Shown: piece by piece, positions 8,301 to 16,392 of the stretch
How positions within the stretch are numbered: position 1 is the first letter of the stretch
Layout: each line of letters starts with the position of its first letter
NCBI GenBank assembly: GCA_027596075.1
Contig: JADGJC010000012.1
Span: 248,531 to 264,922, forward strand
Direction of reading: 5' to 3'
DNA from: Rhizophlyctis rosea
Lineage: Eukaryota > Chytridiomycota > Chytridiomycetes > Rhizophlyctidales > Rhizophlyctidaceae
Length of the DNA: 16,392 nucleotides
Notes under the pieces: model-generated
The model's database searches: none
Seen by the model: the letters and a program-made list of their open reading frames with translations, nothing else
Told to the model about the DNA's origin: nothing
Made by a program: the position numbers and the translations under genes

Positions 8301-10729
8301 CTTCCCATCTTTGAACTTCCATGGCGCCATGTTGATTTTCTGATGAAACAATATCCCGTATCAATTATCCAGTCAACGCCAAAAGTTACACCACGCATAC
8401 CTTTTCCATCAATGCCCGACACTCATCCGCAATCCTTTCCGCCGCCTCCCTCCCCAACTTCTCTTTGACCGCCTTAGCCGCAGCAGGGAACAAGATATCC
8501 TTCGTAGCCCTGACCGCAACATCCGCCCTTTCTTCATTCCACGCCTGTGAAACCTCACTAAATCGATCACTTTTCATTCTCCCCATCACATCCTCCATCA
8601 ACCGCGTCTCATCCTCCACACGAATCGTGATCGTCACCAACCCTTCTTCCTCCGCCTTGAGAATAGCAAGGAACTGGCCGTCGTTGAAAAGATATACCGG
8701 TTTCTCAGTTAGGTATTTGAAGGCCTGATAAGGAAGTCAGTGGAAATGCTTAGAGGCAATTTGGTGGTTTTCAAGAAAATGACAAATTTGAGAAATCTTA
8801 CATAGTACGGATGTGACTTATCAATCTCGACCCGTCCCCTCGGCGTCGGTGTAATCGTCACTGTCGCATCGGTGATGTAGACCTTGCGGATGAAGGTCCG
8901 GAAATTAGGATCAGCGGCAACTTCTTGCACAAGCATATTCCTGGCCGCTATGGAGAAAAAAATATTGTTACAATCATGCCTCCGCTGTGATACCGTGGGC
9001 GTCAAATCAAAGAGGGGGCAAGTGTCAACCAACCTTCAAGGACAACCGAAGGGTTGCTCCAATGTCCAGCGTCCTTCGTGAACCCCCTGGCAGCGGCAAG
9101 TGGCAACTCGTAATGATCCCTCGGTTCCCAGTCTATATCGGGACGCGATACACTTTTGGCAAAGGCAGGGATGTCCACATTGAACATCTAAACTCGGAAA
9201 GTTTAGCCATAACATAGTGCAAATGGCAAAATTCAATGCATATCACTCCTCACCTCCACAAGCTTTCCAAACCCAAGGCCCTTTGCAGTCTCATACGCGC
9301 TCTTCCTCCTAGCCTTCTTCTGCACCCTCTTCGCATTTTCTGCCTTAGCCAACTCATCCCCATATTTGACTTGAATATACTGCAACACATCCGCGACCTC
9401 GTCCAAAGATGTTGCACGATCAAGATTCTCCTGTACATAAGTGTCGATCTGTGCGTCTCCGGACAGTGCTCGGATTTCTTCAAAAATGAAAGTTGCAGCC
9501 TCCTTCTTCTTCAGCAACAAAAGGAACTGCTCGTCCAAATCATATATCTTCCAGAGTTCCTCGCGGGTGAGCTTTTCGTTGAAATAGTCTCGGCGGTGTT
9601 CCATGAGGAAGGGTACTTCTTTGGTCTCCACCCGGATGAAGAACAGCATTTTGCGGACGACCTTCACAAGATCATCGGTGGTTGATAGGTCTTCTAGCGA
9701 ATGGTTACCACGGTCTTCGTAGATGCGCCGAGTGACAAAAAGGGCCTCCCCATCAAGCTCGTTCATATCTTGCTCATTATCAGCGCGTAGAGACCTGAAA
9801 TTGGCGCGGGTCTGTGCCATTACGGCCGGTAAATGCACAGCACTGATGGAGAAATCAAAGCATACTATACAGACCTGGAACCGTTCTGGTAGATCATAAA
9901 CACGGATGCGTTCGTCTTCCGCCGTCATCATCTTCTCCGCCAGCTCAGTTGGCTCAAACACCTATGGAGAATGTTATTATTTGAGCCGCTTTACATGAGC
10001 CTACGGCATGACATACATCCGTGATTTTCAAATCTCTCTGATGGCGCGTCATCAAGTCCAAGTCATCCACTTCTTCAAAGTACCCTCTCCTGTCAGGCTA
10101 GAAAGATGTCAATATGGGTCCCCTATGGAAAATGGAGGCAGCTAACAATTTACCTGTTTCAGTGCGTAGTGATACTCGCTGTCATCGAAGAGTTCCAGCC
10201 ATTCTTCCCATTGCCTTTACAAAATCAAAGTCATTAGCACATACACCCATGACTTGACGATCTGAATTGCACACCTGTCTGACATCCCAAACTCCTTGCC
10301 AAGATTCTTCGCTTGCGCTTTTTTCTCCCTCCTCCTCTCCAAAATCTCCTCCTGGGGCGCCTCTCCCATCTCATCATCAATGACGAAATCTCCAAGATCG
10401 TCATCATCATATCCCTCGTCATCCCTGTACTCTCGCCTTTTCTCGCCACCACCTTCTCCGTCCTCATCGGAGAAGATTTTCTCCAACTGGTCTTCCTCTT
10501 CATCTTCATCATCAACCCGCCGTCTCAGTCGCTTGAACTTTTTCTATACAGTGATATTTGAGTAACCCATGTCGTTAACCAAGTGCCCATTTGGAAGAAT
10601 CACTAACCTGGCCCGGGCCCTCGTCCAGCAAATCCTCAAGTTCATCGTCCAATTCCTCGCTGTCACCTGGTTCGCAGTCGTCAACAGAAGGTTTCAAGTG
10701 ATGACCCACACTGCATACGCACTGGAATC

Positions 10730-10763
<34 letters not shown>

Positions 10764-10806
10764 TTTTTTCGATGTTTCCGCCGCCGTTCAGCATCCGACC
10801 CACCCC

Positions 10807-10837
<31 letters not shown>

Positions 10838-11489
10838 CTCCTCCTCGTCATCGTCCTCCACAATGAACTTTCTGTCAGCTTCCGTCATTTCTTCATCCTC
10901 TTCCTCCTCACTTTCATCATCGCTGTACATCTGATAGCAGCATGGATGATAAGAGCACATTCGACAAATCCTTCATCTAAAGATTTGAAAACGTACCCCA
11001 CGCTTCTTATTTGACGGCCGGCTCACATCTTCCCCAGACTCCTCATCTTCTTCGTCTTCTTCGTCGTCAATAGCCTACGATGATACGTTGAGCCTCGACT
11101 TGATCATTTTGAAAGTGTAACGCGCAGTCCTCACCCTTCTTTTCTTCTTCTTCTTCTTCTCCTTTTTCTCCCTCCTGTCTCTTTCTTCTTCGTCACTTCG
11201 AGGCTCAGCATCTTCTTCGTCATTGTCACGACGAGTATCTCTCTGACCCTCATCGTCACTTGCGTTTCGATTTCGCTCGTCGTCCCTTGCTTCCTCCCGA
11301 TCGTCTAGATGCATTGGGTCATCGTCACGGTCAGGAGTGGGGCTACGGGACTGATGTCTTCCATTTCGGTCATCTTCGCGGTGATCGTCGTCGACTGAAG
11401 GGCAGCACGTGGTGAGGTCAAGTCATCGCTGCAATATGCCTTACGTGGGAAAGTCATCGTCACAACCTACCGTCAGACCGGTCAGACAT
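5361..11489 (-). CDS. SPT6: Transcription elongation factor Spt6 (20 exons)
   Basis: Spt6 is the essential histone chaperone that travels with RNA polymerase II. Exons (high to low): 11489-11471, 11394-11135, 11074-10997, 10930-10723, 10666-10608, 10543-10275, 10214-10154, 10097-10017, 9961-9875, 9811-9254, 9187-9034, 8947-8802, 8724-8401, 8339-7557, 7474-7413, 7341-7227, 7158-6384, 6294-6100, 6005-5841, 5755-5361. All 19 introns (55-94 nt) are GT-AG and keep frame, giving 1597 residues, in the normal size range. Residues 1-320 are very acidic/basic and include GDFVIDDE, like the Spn1/Iws1-binding segment. Then come the Tex-like helical core, a YqgF-like domain (about 855-1000, RVLAISWGDGG), helix-hairpin-helix (about 1050-1090, SGLGPRKARAM), S1 domain (1249-1316) and tandem SH2 (about 1368-1541) with RPSTKGSDHLSITWK from Arg1388. 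A Gly-rich tail (1542-1597) ends the protein. The start is in the 19-nt first exon (MSDRSD), so that exon is the least certain. Confidence 0.95.
5380..5550 (-). repeat. Low-complexity G-rich tract encoding the Gly-rich Spt6 tail
   Basis: The plus strand is a run of CCC/CCA/CAC units, so the coding strand is strongly G-rich with many GGG and GGGG runs. It lies inside the last SPT6 exon and encodes repeated GGG, GGRPQ and YG units (residues about 1542-1590). The codons are skewed to GGG/GGT compared with the rest of the gene. The DNA and the mRNA 3' end could form G-quadruplexes. Confidence 0.7.
10733..10850 (-). repeat. Two purine trinucleotide repeats inside SPT6 exon 4
   Basis: A (TTC)n-like tract at 10733-10770 and a (CTC)n-like tract at about 10804-10846 lie in the plus strand. 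On the coding strand they are AAG/AAA and GAG/GAA repeats that encode a poly-Lys block and a poly-Glu block of the acidic/basic Spt6 N-terminus. A third, shorter tract at about 11137-11175 encodes the Lys-rich end of exon 2. The arrays stay in frame, so length changes of whole triplets would be tolerated. Confidence 0.75.
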
Positions 11490-11833
11490 AGTGTAGCCTG
11501 ACTTCCGGGTTCAAACTCAAGCGGCTATCAATAGGAAGTATATGTGGGTATGGGTTCAGGTTGAATAGTGTGTGAGCGTGAGCTTGGTTTGAGGCGGTTG
11601 GGAGTGGTTGATGCCTTTTATGTGAATTTGGGCAAGCAAGGGCGAATGTTGATGGAAGTGATGGAAATGGGATGGGCTGCGGGAGGCTGATGGCTTGGGG
11701 GCTGAATGTGGCTGATCACGCCTTGCCGCAGACCACATTTGCCCCATTTGGCTTCAATCTGGCTTCTTCCTGCTGAGAATTCTTTCTTGGTCATCCACGT
11801 CATCCTCCTTCACCCATAAAACACTGACCAGCA
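11490..11833. promoter_or_regulatory. Compact divergent promoter between SPT6 and the RWDD2-like gene
   Basis: The two ATGs face away from each other with 344 bp between them, so both promoters and 5' UTRs must fit here. No open frame in it is convincing. A CATAAAA element at 11814-11820 lies only about 14 bp before the RWDD2-like ATG, too close for a classical TATA position. The central part is rich in GGTTG/GGGATGGG-type motifs. Co-regulation of the two genes is inference. Confidence 0.45.
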
Positions 11834-12769
11834 ATGTCAATAAGTCACCAAGAATATCTGGAGGAACAGCTGGCAACCTTGGAGCTCCTACAGTCCATGT
11901 TTTGTGGTGAGGGGGAGTTTGAGTTGAAGAACCCCACCGCAAAGGACCGCGTTCAAGCGTTTTTGGACCTCGATGTCTTGGCAAGTTTGCCCTTTCCCGA
12001 CCACTTCGATTTCTCCATCGCTGTCCTGGTCGATACACCCTCGGAGTCTACCCCTAAACGCCTCCACTTGAACTGTGCTCTCGCTTTGAGTGAACCAAGC
12101 TCCGCAACGGTCGATCCACTTTCATGGTCCCTTGCTCCTACGAACCTTCTCCCGCGCGACAAACACAATATGTTGTCCTCCGACCTCTCAACACACCTAT
12201 CGGGCTTACCTGAGGCAACACCAACTGACAGAATTATGGAGGCAATATCATACCTTCAGTCTCATGCTCCATCCTTCCTTACACAGTCTGCGCCCGCTCC
12301 TGTATCATCTAGCAATACCAGTACATCCAGAGAAAGGGTCTTCCTGCGAGAGTGGTACTACCTCCCATCCCTTTCGACAAAGTCAAAGCGAGCTGACCTA
12401 GTGTCCTACGCGCTATCATATGACCTAAGCGGGTTTGTCACGCCCGGAAAGCCTGGTATCTTATGTGTAGAAGGGCCCGCGGAAAACATCCCTGTTTACA
12501 TGTCCGAAATAAAGACAAAATCATGGGCGGATATACCAGCGGGACACAAAAAGATCTCCAACATGCATTCGGAGAAGTTTGTGGTTGATAGCGGAGATGG
12601 TGGCGATGCCTTCAACGGGCTGCGGAAGTTTGATGGGATGGTGGAAGTTACATTTGATTTGCATGGTGCTAGGGGAAACCGGAACAGTTTGGGACAGTTG
12701 GAGGATTTCCTAAAAAGTCGAGGTTGTGGGGATGCGTTTGGGAAGCTATTTCCTGACCTGCAAACATGA
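11834..12769 (+). CDS. RWDD2-like protein (RWD domain + Prp3-type C-terminal domain)
   Basis: A 311-residue intronless protein. The N-terminus (YLEEQLATLELLQSMF, residues 8-23) is a typical first helix of an RWD domain, which spans roughly 1-150; RWD folds mediate protein contacts, as in GCN2 and UBC-like proteins. Residues about 168-305 match the DUF1115/Prp3 C-terminal-like module of RWDD2 proteins: REWYYLPSLSTKSKRADLV (172-190), YDLSGFVTPGKPGILCVEG (196-214), then MSEIKTKSWADI and a C-terminal GLRKFDGM/FPDL region. The linker at about 150-167 is Ser/Thr/Pro-rich. Length agrees with animal RWDD2A/B. Molecular function of RWDD2 proteins is poorly known. The start is chosen because it opens the RWD helix and lies in CAGCAATG, A at -3 absent but no better Met is near. 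It is divergent from SPT6 and has no intron, in contrast to that 20-exon gene. Confidence 0.9.
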   Translation: MSISHQEYLEEQLATLELLQSMFCGEGEFELKNPTAKDRVQAFLDLDVLASLPFPDHFDFSIAVLVDTPSESTPKRLHLNCALALSEPSSATVDPLSWSLAPTNLLPRDKHNMLSSDLSTHLSGLPEATPTDRIMEAISYLQSHAPSFLTQSAPAPVSSSNTSTSRERVFLREWYYLPSLSTKSKRADLVSYALSYDLSGFVTPGKPGILCVEGPAENIPVYMSEIKTKSWADIPAGHKKISNMHSEKFVVDSGDGGDAFNGLRKFDGMVEVTFDLHGARGNRNSLGQLEDFLKSRGCGDAFGKLFPDLQT

Positions 12770-13350
12770 ATGTATTGTACTTTGTAAAACAAGCTTTGTA
12801 TACATGCATCGTGATACCCATGGGAGTCTGAATCTCCTTGAGCACTGTCACTTGAGTGCAAAGCGTACTTGCCAATCAATTGATTGTGCTTGCTGCAAGC
12901 AAGGCCGGTTGACATCACGCAAAAGATCTTGATTGGTCAAAATCGGGAAAACCATTATGATTTTTCAAATATGATGCATGTGAATTGATGTTGACGCCAT
13001 TCCTAGTGGGCGTCGATTGACGGCTCATGATGGTAGCTGTTGGTGGCATGTTGCCATCCATGTGCGTTGGTGTATTATTGTCCGAAGGACTCACTATGTA
13101 GGACTCCAGAATCTGTGCAGGTTGACTCGTTGACTTGGCGGGTGCGCCAAAGTCGACACAACCGCCGGTGTGGCGGCGGTCAAGGTGGGGCCGGACCCAG
13201 TTCAAAGTTGCGACCCAGAACCGTCCGTTGCCTTCCTCCCTCGCCTTCCTCGTCATCTCGACACTCATCTTGAAAGCTTTTATAGCAGGAGTCGCGTCTC
13301 AGTCCGACATTAAGTTATTCATTCCCACAGAAGGAGATAGCCATCCGAAA
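12770..13350. promoter_or_regulatory. Intergenic region upstream of the 13351 gene
   Basis: About 580 bp between the RWDD2-like stop and the next plus-strand ATG. It should contain the RWDD2-like 3' UTR and the promoter of the 13351 gene. A GC-rich imperfect inverted repeat lies near 13161-13180 (ACCGCC and GGCGGT arms). The plus-strand frame of the downstream gene stays open back to about 13135 but has no ATG there. A minus-strand frame in the same interval is listed separately with low confidence. Confidence 0.4.
12915..13268 (-). CDS. Doubtful small hypothetical protein
   Basis: A 117-codon open frame on the minus strand with an ATG at 13268 and no recognised domain. Composition is rich in Asn, Ser, Thr and Pro towards the C-terminus (for example SPSDNNTPTHMDGN). 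Its ATG would be 82 bp from the divergent ATG at 13351, and its stop would converge on the RWDD2-like gene. Against it: it overlaps the open extension of the plus-strand frame, has no family signature, and an open frame of this length can arise by chance. I keep it only because the spacing would permit a real gene. Confidence 0.2.
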   Translation of the reverse strand: MSVEMTRKAREEGNGRFWVATLNWVRPHLDRRHTGGCVDFGAPAKSTSQPAQILESYIVSPSDNNTPTHMDGNMPPTATIMSRQSTPTRNGVNINSHASYLKNHNGFPDFDQSRSFA

Positions 13351-13935
13351 ATGCCACCTTCCCTCCCACCATCCTATAGTACGATAATCAATCCAAATGC
13401 CTCCACAGTCTCCACCTACTCCTTCTCCTCCGAATCATCCGGGGACTCCAAAGTCGCCACGGTCGGCACTGCACCCCCTCAAGATCACCCCTCTCCCCTT
13501 TCCCAGACACTCCCCCCTCCAATCTCACCCAACACCGTCCGCCTCATCCCCATCCAAAACCCCTCCGGCGCACTACGCACCTACGTCTCCCTCTCCTGCG
13601 TCAACTATGTGGGCCGCGACATCGTCCTCCTGAACATCTCCCTCCGCACCAACCCCGGCGACCTCCGTCTGGCTGCAGCAACGACCATCCAACAAGTCCT
13701 CGAGCAAGCATATACCAACGAATTTACCTGTTTGTATGATGACATGGAGCGATTAGTGGCCATTGTGCGCCCGGAAGCTGTTGTGGAGGTAGCTGCTGAT
13801 AAGACTAGGGGAACACAGTTGGGTGTGAGGGCGTGGACGGCGGATAAGACTACGCTGGTGAAGTTACCGACGATCAACATTCATCATGTTATCACTAGTT
13901 TGACAACTACGCGGGTTGGGGGAAGGGAGCCTTGA
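13351..13935 (+). CDS. Uncharacterised protein with Pro/Ser-rich N-terminus
   Basis: A 194-residue protein with no family that I recognise. The first 85 or so residues are rich in Pro, Ser and Thr and probably disordered; residues 6-9 are PPSY, a PPxY motif of the kind bound by WW domains. From about residue 85 the sequence becomes mixed alpha/beta-like (IPIQNPSGALRTYVSL, then LAAATTIQQVLEQAY and LVAIVRPEAVVEV), which suggests one small folded domain. No cysteine pairs or obvious catalytic motif are present. The frame is open upstream to about 13135, including a hydrophobic stretch, but the first ATG is 13351 in GAAAATGC with A at -3, so I start there; an upstream spliced exon cannot be excluded. 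It converges with the SET gene, with 286 bp between stop codons. Confidence 0.6.
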   Translation: MPPSLPPSYSTIINPNASTVSTYSFSSESSGDSKVATVGTAPPQDHPSPLSQTLPPPISPNTVRLIPIQNPSGALRTYVSLSCVNYVGRDIVLLNISLRTNPGDLRLAAATTIQQVLEQAYTNEFTCLYDDMERLVAIVRPEAVVEVAADKTRGTQLGVRAWTADKTTLVKLPTINIHHVITSLTTTRVGGREP

Positions 13936-14221
13936 ATGGCATTTGGGGCATGTGGTAGTAATATTCATGAGTGCGAGGCAAGTTCAAGCTCAAGACAAAA
14001 ATACCCAGTTCAATGATGTACATAGAGACATATTGGTACAGCTCAAAGGGTGATCACGTCATGCGCTCCTGCACATTACCATTAAATACCAAACACAGGT
14101 TATCTCTGCCCGCAATGTCTCATTTTTAGCATTCAAAGAGATGGAATGTAAACAATGATTCGCCACGTACTATACTGCGCATGATATATTTTGCCAACAC
14201 AACCAACCATTCATATCCGGC
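13936..14221. other. Convergent 3' intergenic region
   Basis: The 286 bp between the stop codons of the plus-strand 13351 gene and the minus-strand SET gene. It must hold both 3' UTRs and polyadenylation sites. No gene, repeat or RNA structure is recognised. Confidence 0.45.
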
Positions 14222-15694
14222 TTACATACATTTACAGTGGTGCACGAGACCCAGCTTCCCTTCCGCTTGCATTTCCACTCCCAAACACAGGTTGTCGTGA
14301 ACAAGAAAGGCCCTCTCACTCAGCTCACTGAGAAATTTGCACCAATTTGCGTGATACCCATCAATCTGCCGACAAAATTCCGGGCACCACCCAACTTCAC
14401 ACCTCCAACACTCATCGCCCGTTCGAGAATCCCTCACCTCGTGACAGACCACACAACGGGGCCGACACTCATCGCAGGCACACCGGAAGTGCCATTGGTC
14501 GAGGAGGTATCCCATCATAGTATACTTTGCGTCAATGAGTGTGCCTCTTGCAAGCGAGAAATCGCTGTCAGTGTACCGATAGTGCAGATTGGTGCCGGAG
14601 TAATCGCAGAGCAGTTCCCCTCCTTTCTTGATATCACACGAGGCGACCATTTGCCCCAGCAGGCGTCCGCTCTGACGCAGTGTTCGTATCGCCACGTTTG
14701 GACAGCAATGGTGGTTCAGGAAACTGATGGTTGGAAAGAACGCGGTACCGAATGGTTCGCCCTCCGTCGACCAGAGGTACTGCTGGTTGTACAGTTCGAT
14801 CTGCACGAGGTGCGCCCATTGCAGGAAGTTCGGAAAACCTTTGTGGTCGGAGAAGTGGAGTTGGTGTTCCCACTCTGAGAGGCTCATTGGTTCTTTCATT
14901 CGTGTGGTAGGGGATCCCCAGTTGTACCTGCAACAAAGAGATGGTTGTTATGAATGTTCCACTCAAAATCCAACGACAGACGCCACAACCTAAACGGCAA
15001 CAACAAAATCCGACGAAAAGCTATATCATCCGAAGCAGAGCGTTTTGCTCTCATAAGCAGCTGTGCATGTCCAACAGTCCAAGTCAACGCTCCACTGACA
15101 TGTCCTGCCAACTTTGCAGCACAATTCATGACGGAGACAGATTCTGCTTTGCTGCTACATGGCCCACAGATACGGAAGACGGTTTTATGGCTGAAAAAGT
15201 TCCTCAGAGTGCGCTTTGTTCCAACACCTAGGGACGTGGCCCAATGTTCAATGACTCTCAAAGGTATGTGGAAAGGCTGGCCCCAACCATAAACTTACCT
15301 CTTTGAATATCCCCAGCACATATACAACAAAACCTGTCACTCGCGGCCCCAGATATCTCAATCCCATATGATTTGTCTTCGTATACCACTTCGCCTTTCG
15401 CAAAAGAACGACTGGCTGTAGCGTAGAAGCCACGAGAGAAGTCAGGGCGTTTGCCTTCCTCTTTGAGATGATTTATGTCAAAGCCGTGTGGGGAGATGAA
15501 CGAAAGATATTGTTTCTGCTGGGCAATATTGAGGGCTAGGACGTCGCCTCGTGTGAGGAAGGGGTCGCTACCTTGAAACTGTGTATAATCATCGCTACCT
15601 TGAAACTGTGTATAATCGATAATACGATGAGTATTGCACCCGATTTTGAGCCACAAACGAATGGACCCACCTGCGATTGACGAGGCGCGGACAT
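14222..15694 (-). CDS. SMYD-like SET-domain protein with two MYND-type modules (4 exons)
   Basis: SMYD-type SET proteins are lysine methyltransferases of histones and other proteins. Exons (high to low): 15694-15671, 15605-15299, 15227-14990, 14927-14222; introns of 65, 71 and 62 nt are GT-AG and in frame, giving 424 residues. The SET N-part is SRGFYATASRSFAKGEVVYE (65-84). A degenerate MYND-like module follows: C101/C104, C131/C134, C146, then Leu150 and Leu168 where Cys is expected, with W160 and H164. The SET core has NHHCCPN (261-267) for cofactor binding and LLCDYSG with Tyr299. Post-SET cysteines are C339, C341, C344. A second MYND finger follows: C348-x2-C351-x11-C363-x2-C366-x4-C371-x3-C375-x6-H382-x3-C386, complete spacing. 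ATG at 15694 is the first in frame. A duplicated acceptor could shorten the protein by nine residues. Substrate is unknown. Confidence 0.85.
15565..15618. repeat. 27-bp tandem duplication at a splice acceptor
   Basis: Two adjacent 27-bp copies (15565-15591 and 15592-15618) differ only at the last base. On the minus strand each copy contains ATACACAG followed by TTTCAAGGTAGC, so the first-intron acceptor of the SET gene occurs twice, at 15606 and 15579. Because 27 is a multiple of three, both acceptors keep the frame and differ by nine residues (the FQGSDDYTQ block). Confidence 0.9.
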
Positions 15695-16392
15695 GTTAGC
15701 AAATGAATAGTGGGCGTAGTATGGGCGGATTGGTTTCAAGAGAGGCGGAAGAGCGACGCGATAGACTTGATGTATTACGTTGAACAGGACCGGTCAGGCA
15801 AAGAGAATCAAGGGCAACGCAATTTTGTGTTATGAACAGTGGGTAATGTTGTGTGCGTCAAATCCGAATGATTAGACTTCCATCGCCGTCCTCGATCATG
15901 GATGTAGGTCCTGATCCAGACCTCATGTTTCACACCGCATGGGAAATGCCGTGACGGGTGTTTCATGCGCATGGTTGGGTGTGAAGGCGTGCAAGTCATG
16001 TGAATAGTGAACACTTGCAAAATGGATTGTGGGTCTCACATTTGCGAGTCACATCTTGTCACAATATGACGGTGACGTGCAAGAGTCCAGACATGGGGTC
16101 AGAACGGCGGATGGCAAGTTCATAACACCTACATGCCCGGCACAACAACACATAACAGAGAGACAATTGCATCACGCCCGAGCGGCCAATTACAACCCAA
16201 ATTGCCGGGATGCGGACTGGTAGGACGCGTCTGGTAGTTCGGACGTGTCACGTAATTGATTAGATAGAAAAACATGTGACTGATTGATTAGCTTAGTCAA
16301 GAGCACGTGACCCTGACATAATCACGTCGATCGCTTACGTGTTTTTCTGTCGCACCTGTGCCACCTTGGGTGGTACATATGTGCGTGTGCGT
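15695..16392. promoter_or_regulatory. Upstream region of the SET gene and right window edge
   Basis: About 700 bp without a supported gene. The only longer frame (about 16029-16223, plus, 64 codons) has no recognisable features. The left part should contain the SET gene promoter. The right end (16241-16341) carries a cluster of CACGTG-like motifs and may belong to the promoter of a gene beyond the window. Confidence 0.4.
16241..16341. promoter_or_regulatory. Cluster of CACGT-core sites
   Basis: Within 100 bp there are GTCACGTAAT (16247-16256), CATGTGAC (16273-16280), a palindromic CACGTG in GCACGTGACC (16304-16309), TCACGT (16322-16327) and TACGTG (16336-16341). A GATTAG-containing motif is repeated at about 16255-16263 and 16282-16291 between them. 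CACGTG and TCACGTGAC are classical binding sites for bHLH factors such as Cbf1/Pho4/SREBP types. Function is inferred from density alone. Confidence 0.4.

Noticed and set aside
13135..13350. N-terminal extension of the 13351 protein including a hydrophobic stretch
   Set aside because: The extension opens with TTG, not ATG, and has no in-frame ATG before 13351, so it is not used as coding without RNA support.
14237..14878. A 213-codon plus-strand open frame
   Set aside because: It is antisense to the SET, post-SET and MYND exon, whose motifs are unambiguous on the minus strand.
1..16392. tRNA, rRNA, CRISPR arrays, bacterial operon signals or intact insertion elements
   Set aside because: I looked for tRNA B-box-like motifs, regularly spaced repeats and terminal inverted repeats and saw none that hold up; the genes are eukaryotic and spliced.

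Overview
The window is eukaryotic nuclear DNA, most likely from a fungus. Genes are split by short GT-AG introns (55-94 nt), the genetic code is standard, coding density is moderate, and intergenic gaps run 0.3-0.9 kb. The protein families (Spt6, RWDD2-type RWD protein, SMYD-like SET protein, NADAR protein, secreted GH1 beta-glucosidase) together suit a saprotrophic fungus. I lean towards an early-diverging (chytrid-like) or basidiomycete genome because genes are intron-rich, but the sequence does not settle the phylum.

Layout, left to right. (1) 1-432, minus: the 5' end of a secreted GH1 beta-glucosidase gene, which is only visible after splicing three small exons; the rest lies beyond the left edge. 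(2) 433-1312: divergent intergenic region. (3) 1313-1867, plus: an intronless NADAR-domain protein. (4) 1868-5360: about 3.5 kb with no intact gene. It holds decayed coding sequence: a minus-strand relic with a PHD finger followed by a CW-type zinc finger (about 3334-3960), and plus-strand coding-like stretches (about 2196-3117 and 4009-5105) broken by stops and frame changes. (5) 5361-11489, minus: a complete SPT6 gene, which I resolve into 20 exons and a 1597-residue protein. (6) 11490-11833: compact divergent promoter region. (7) 11834-12769, plus: an intronless RWDD2-like protein. (8) 13351-13935, plus: a small uncharacterised protein with a proline/serine-rich N-terminus, with a doubtful divergent minus-strand frame beside it (12915-13268). 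(9) 14222-15694, minus: a four-exon SMYD-like SET-domain protein with two MYND-type zinc-binding modules, one degenerate. A 27-bp tandem duplication copies its first splice acceptor. (10) 15695-16392: no gene seen; the last 150 bp hold a cluster of CACGTG-like sites.

The genes do not form a pathway. SPT6 (histone chaperone and elongation factor) and the SET protein (possible methyltransferase) both belong to chromatin or protein-modification biology, but nothing in the sequence links them. The parts most worth a second look are the SET/MYND gene with its duplicated acceptor, the PHD-CW relic in the gene-poor interval, and the very G-rich coding-strand segments in GH1 intron 3 and the SPT6 3' end.
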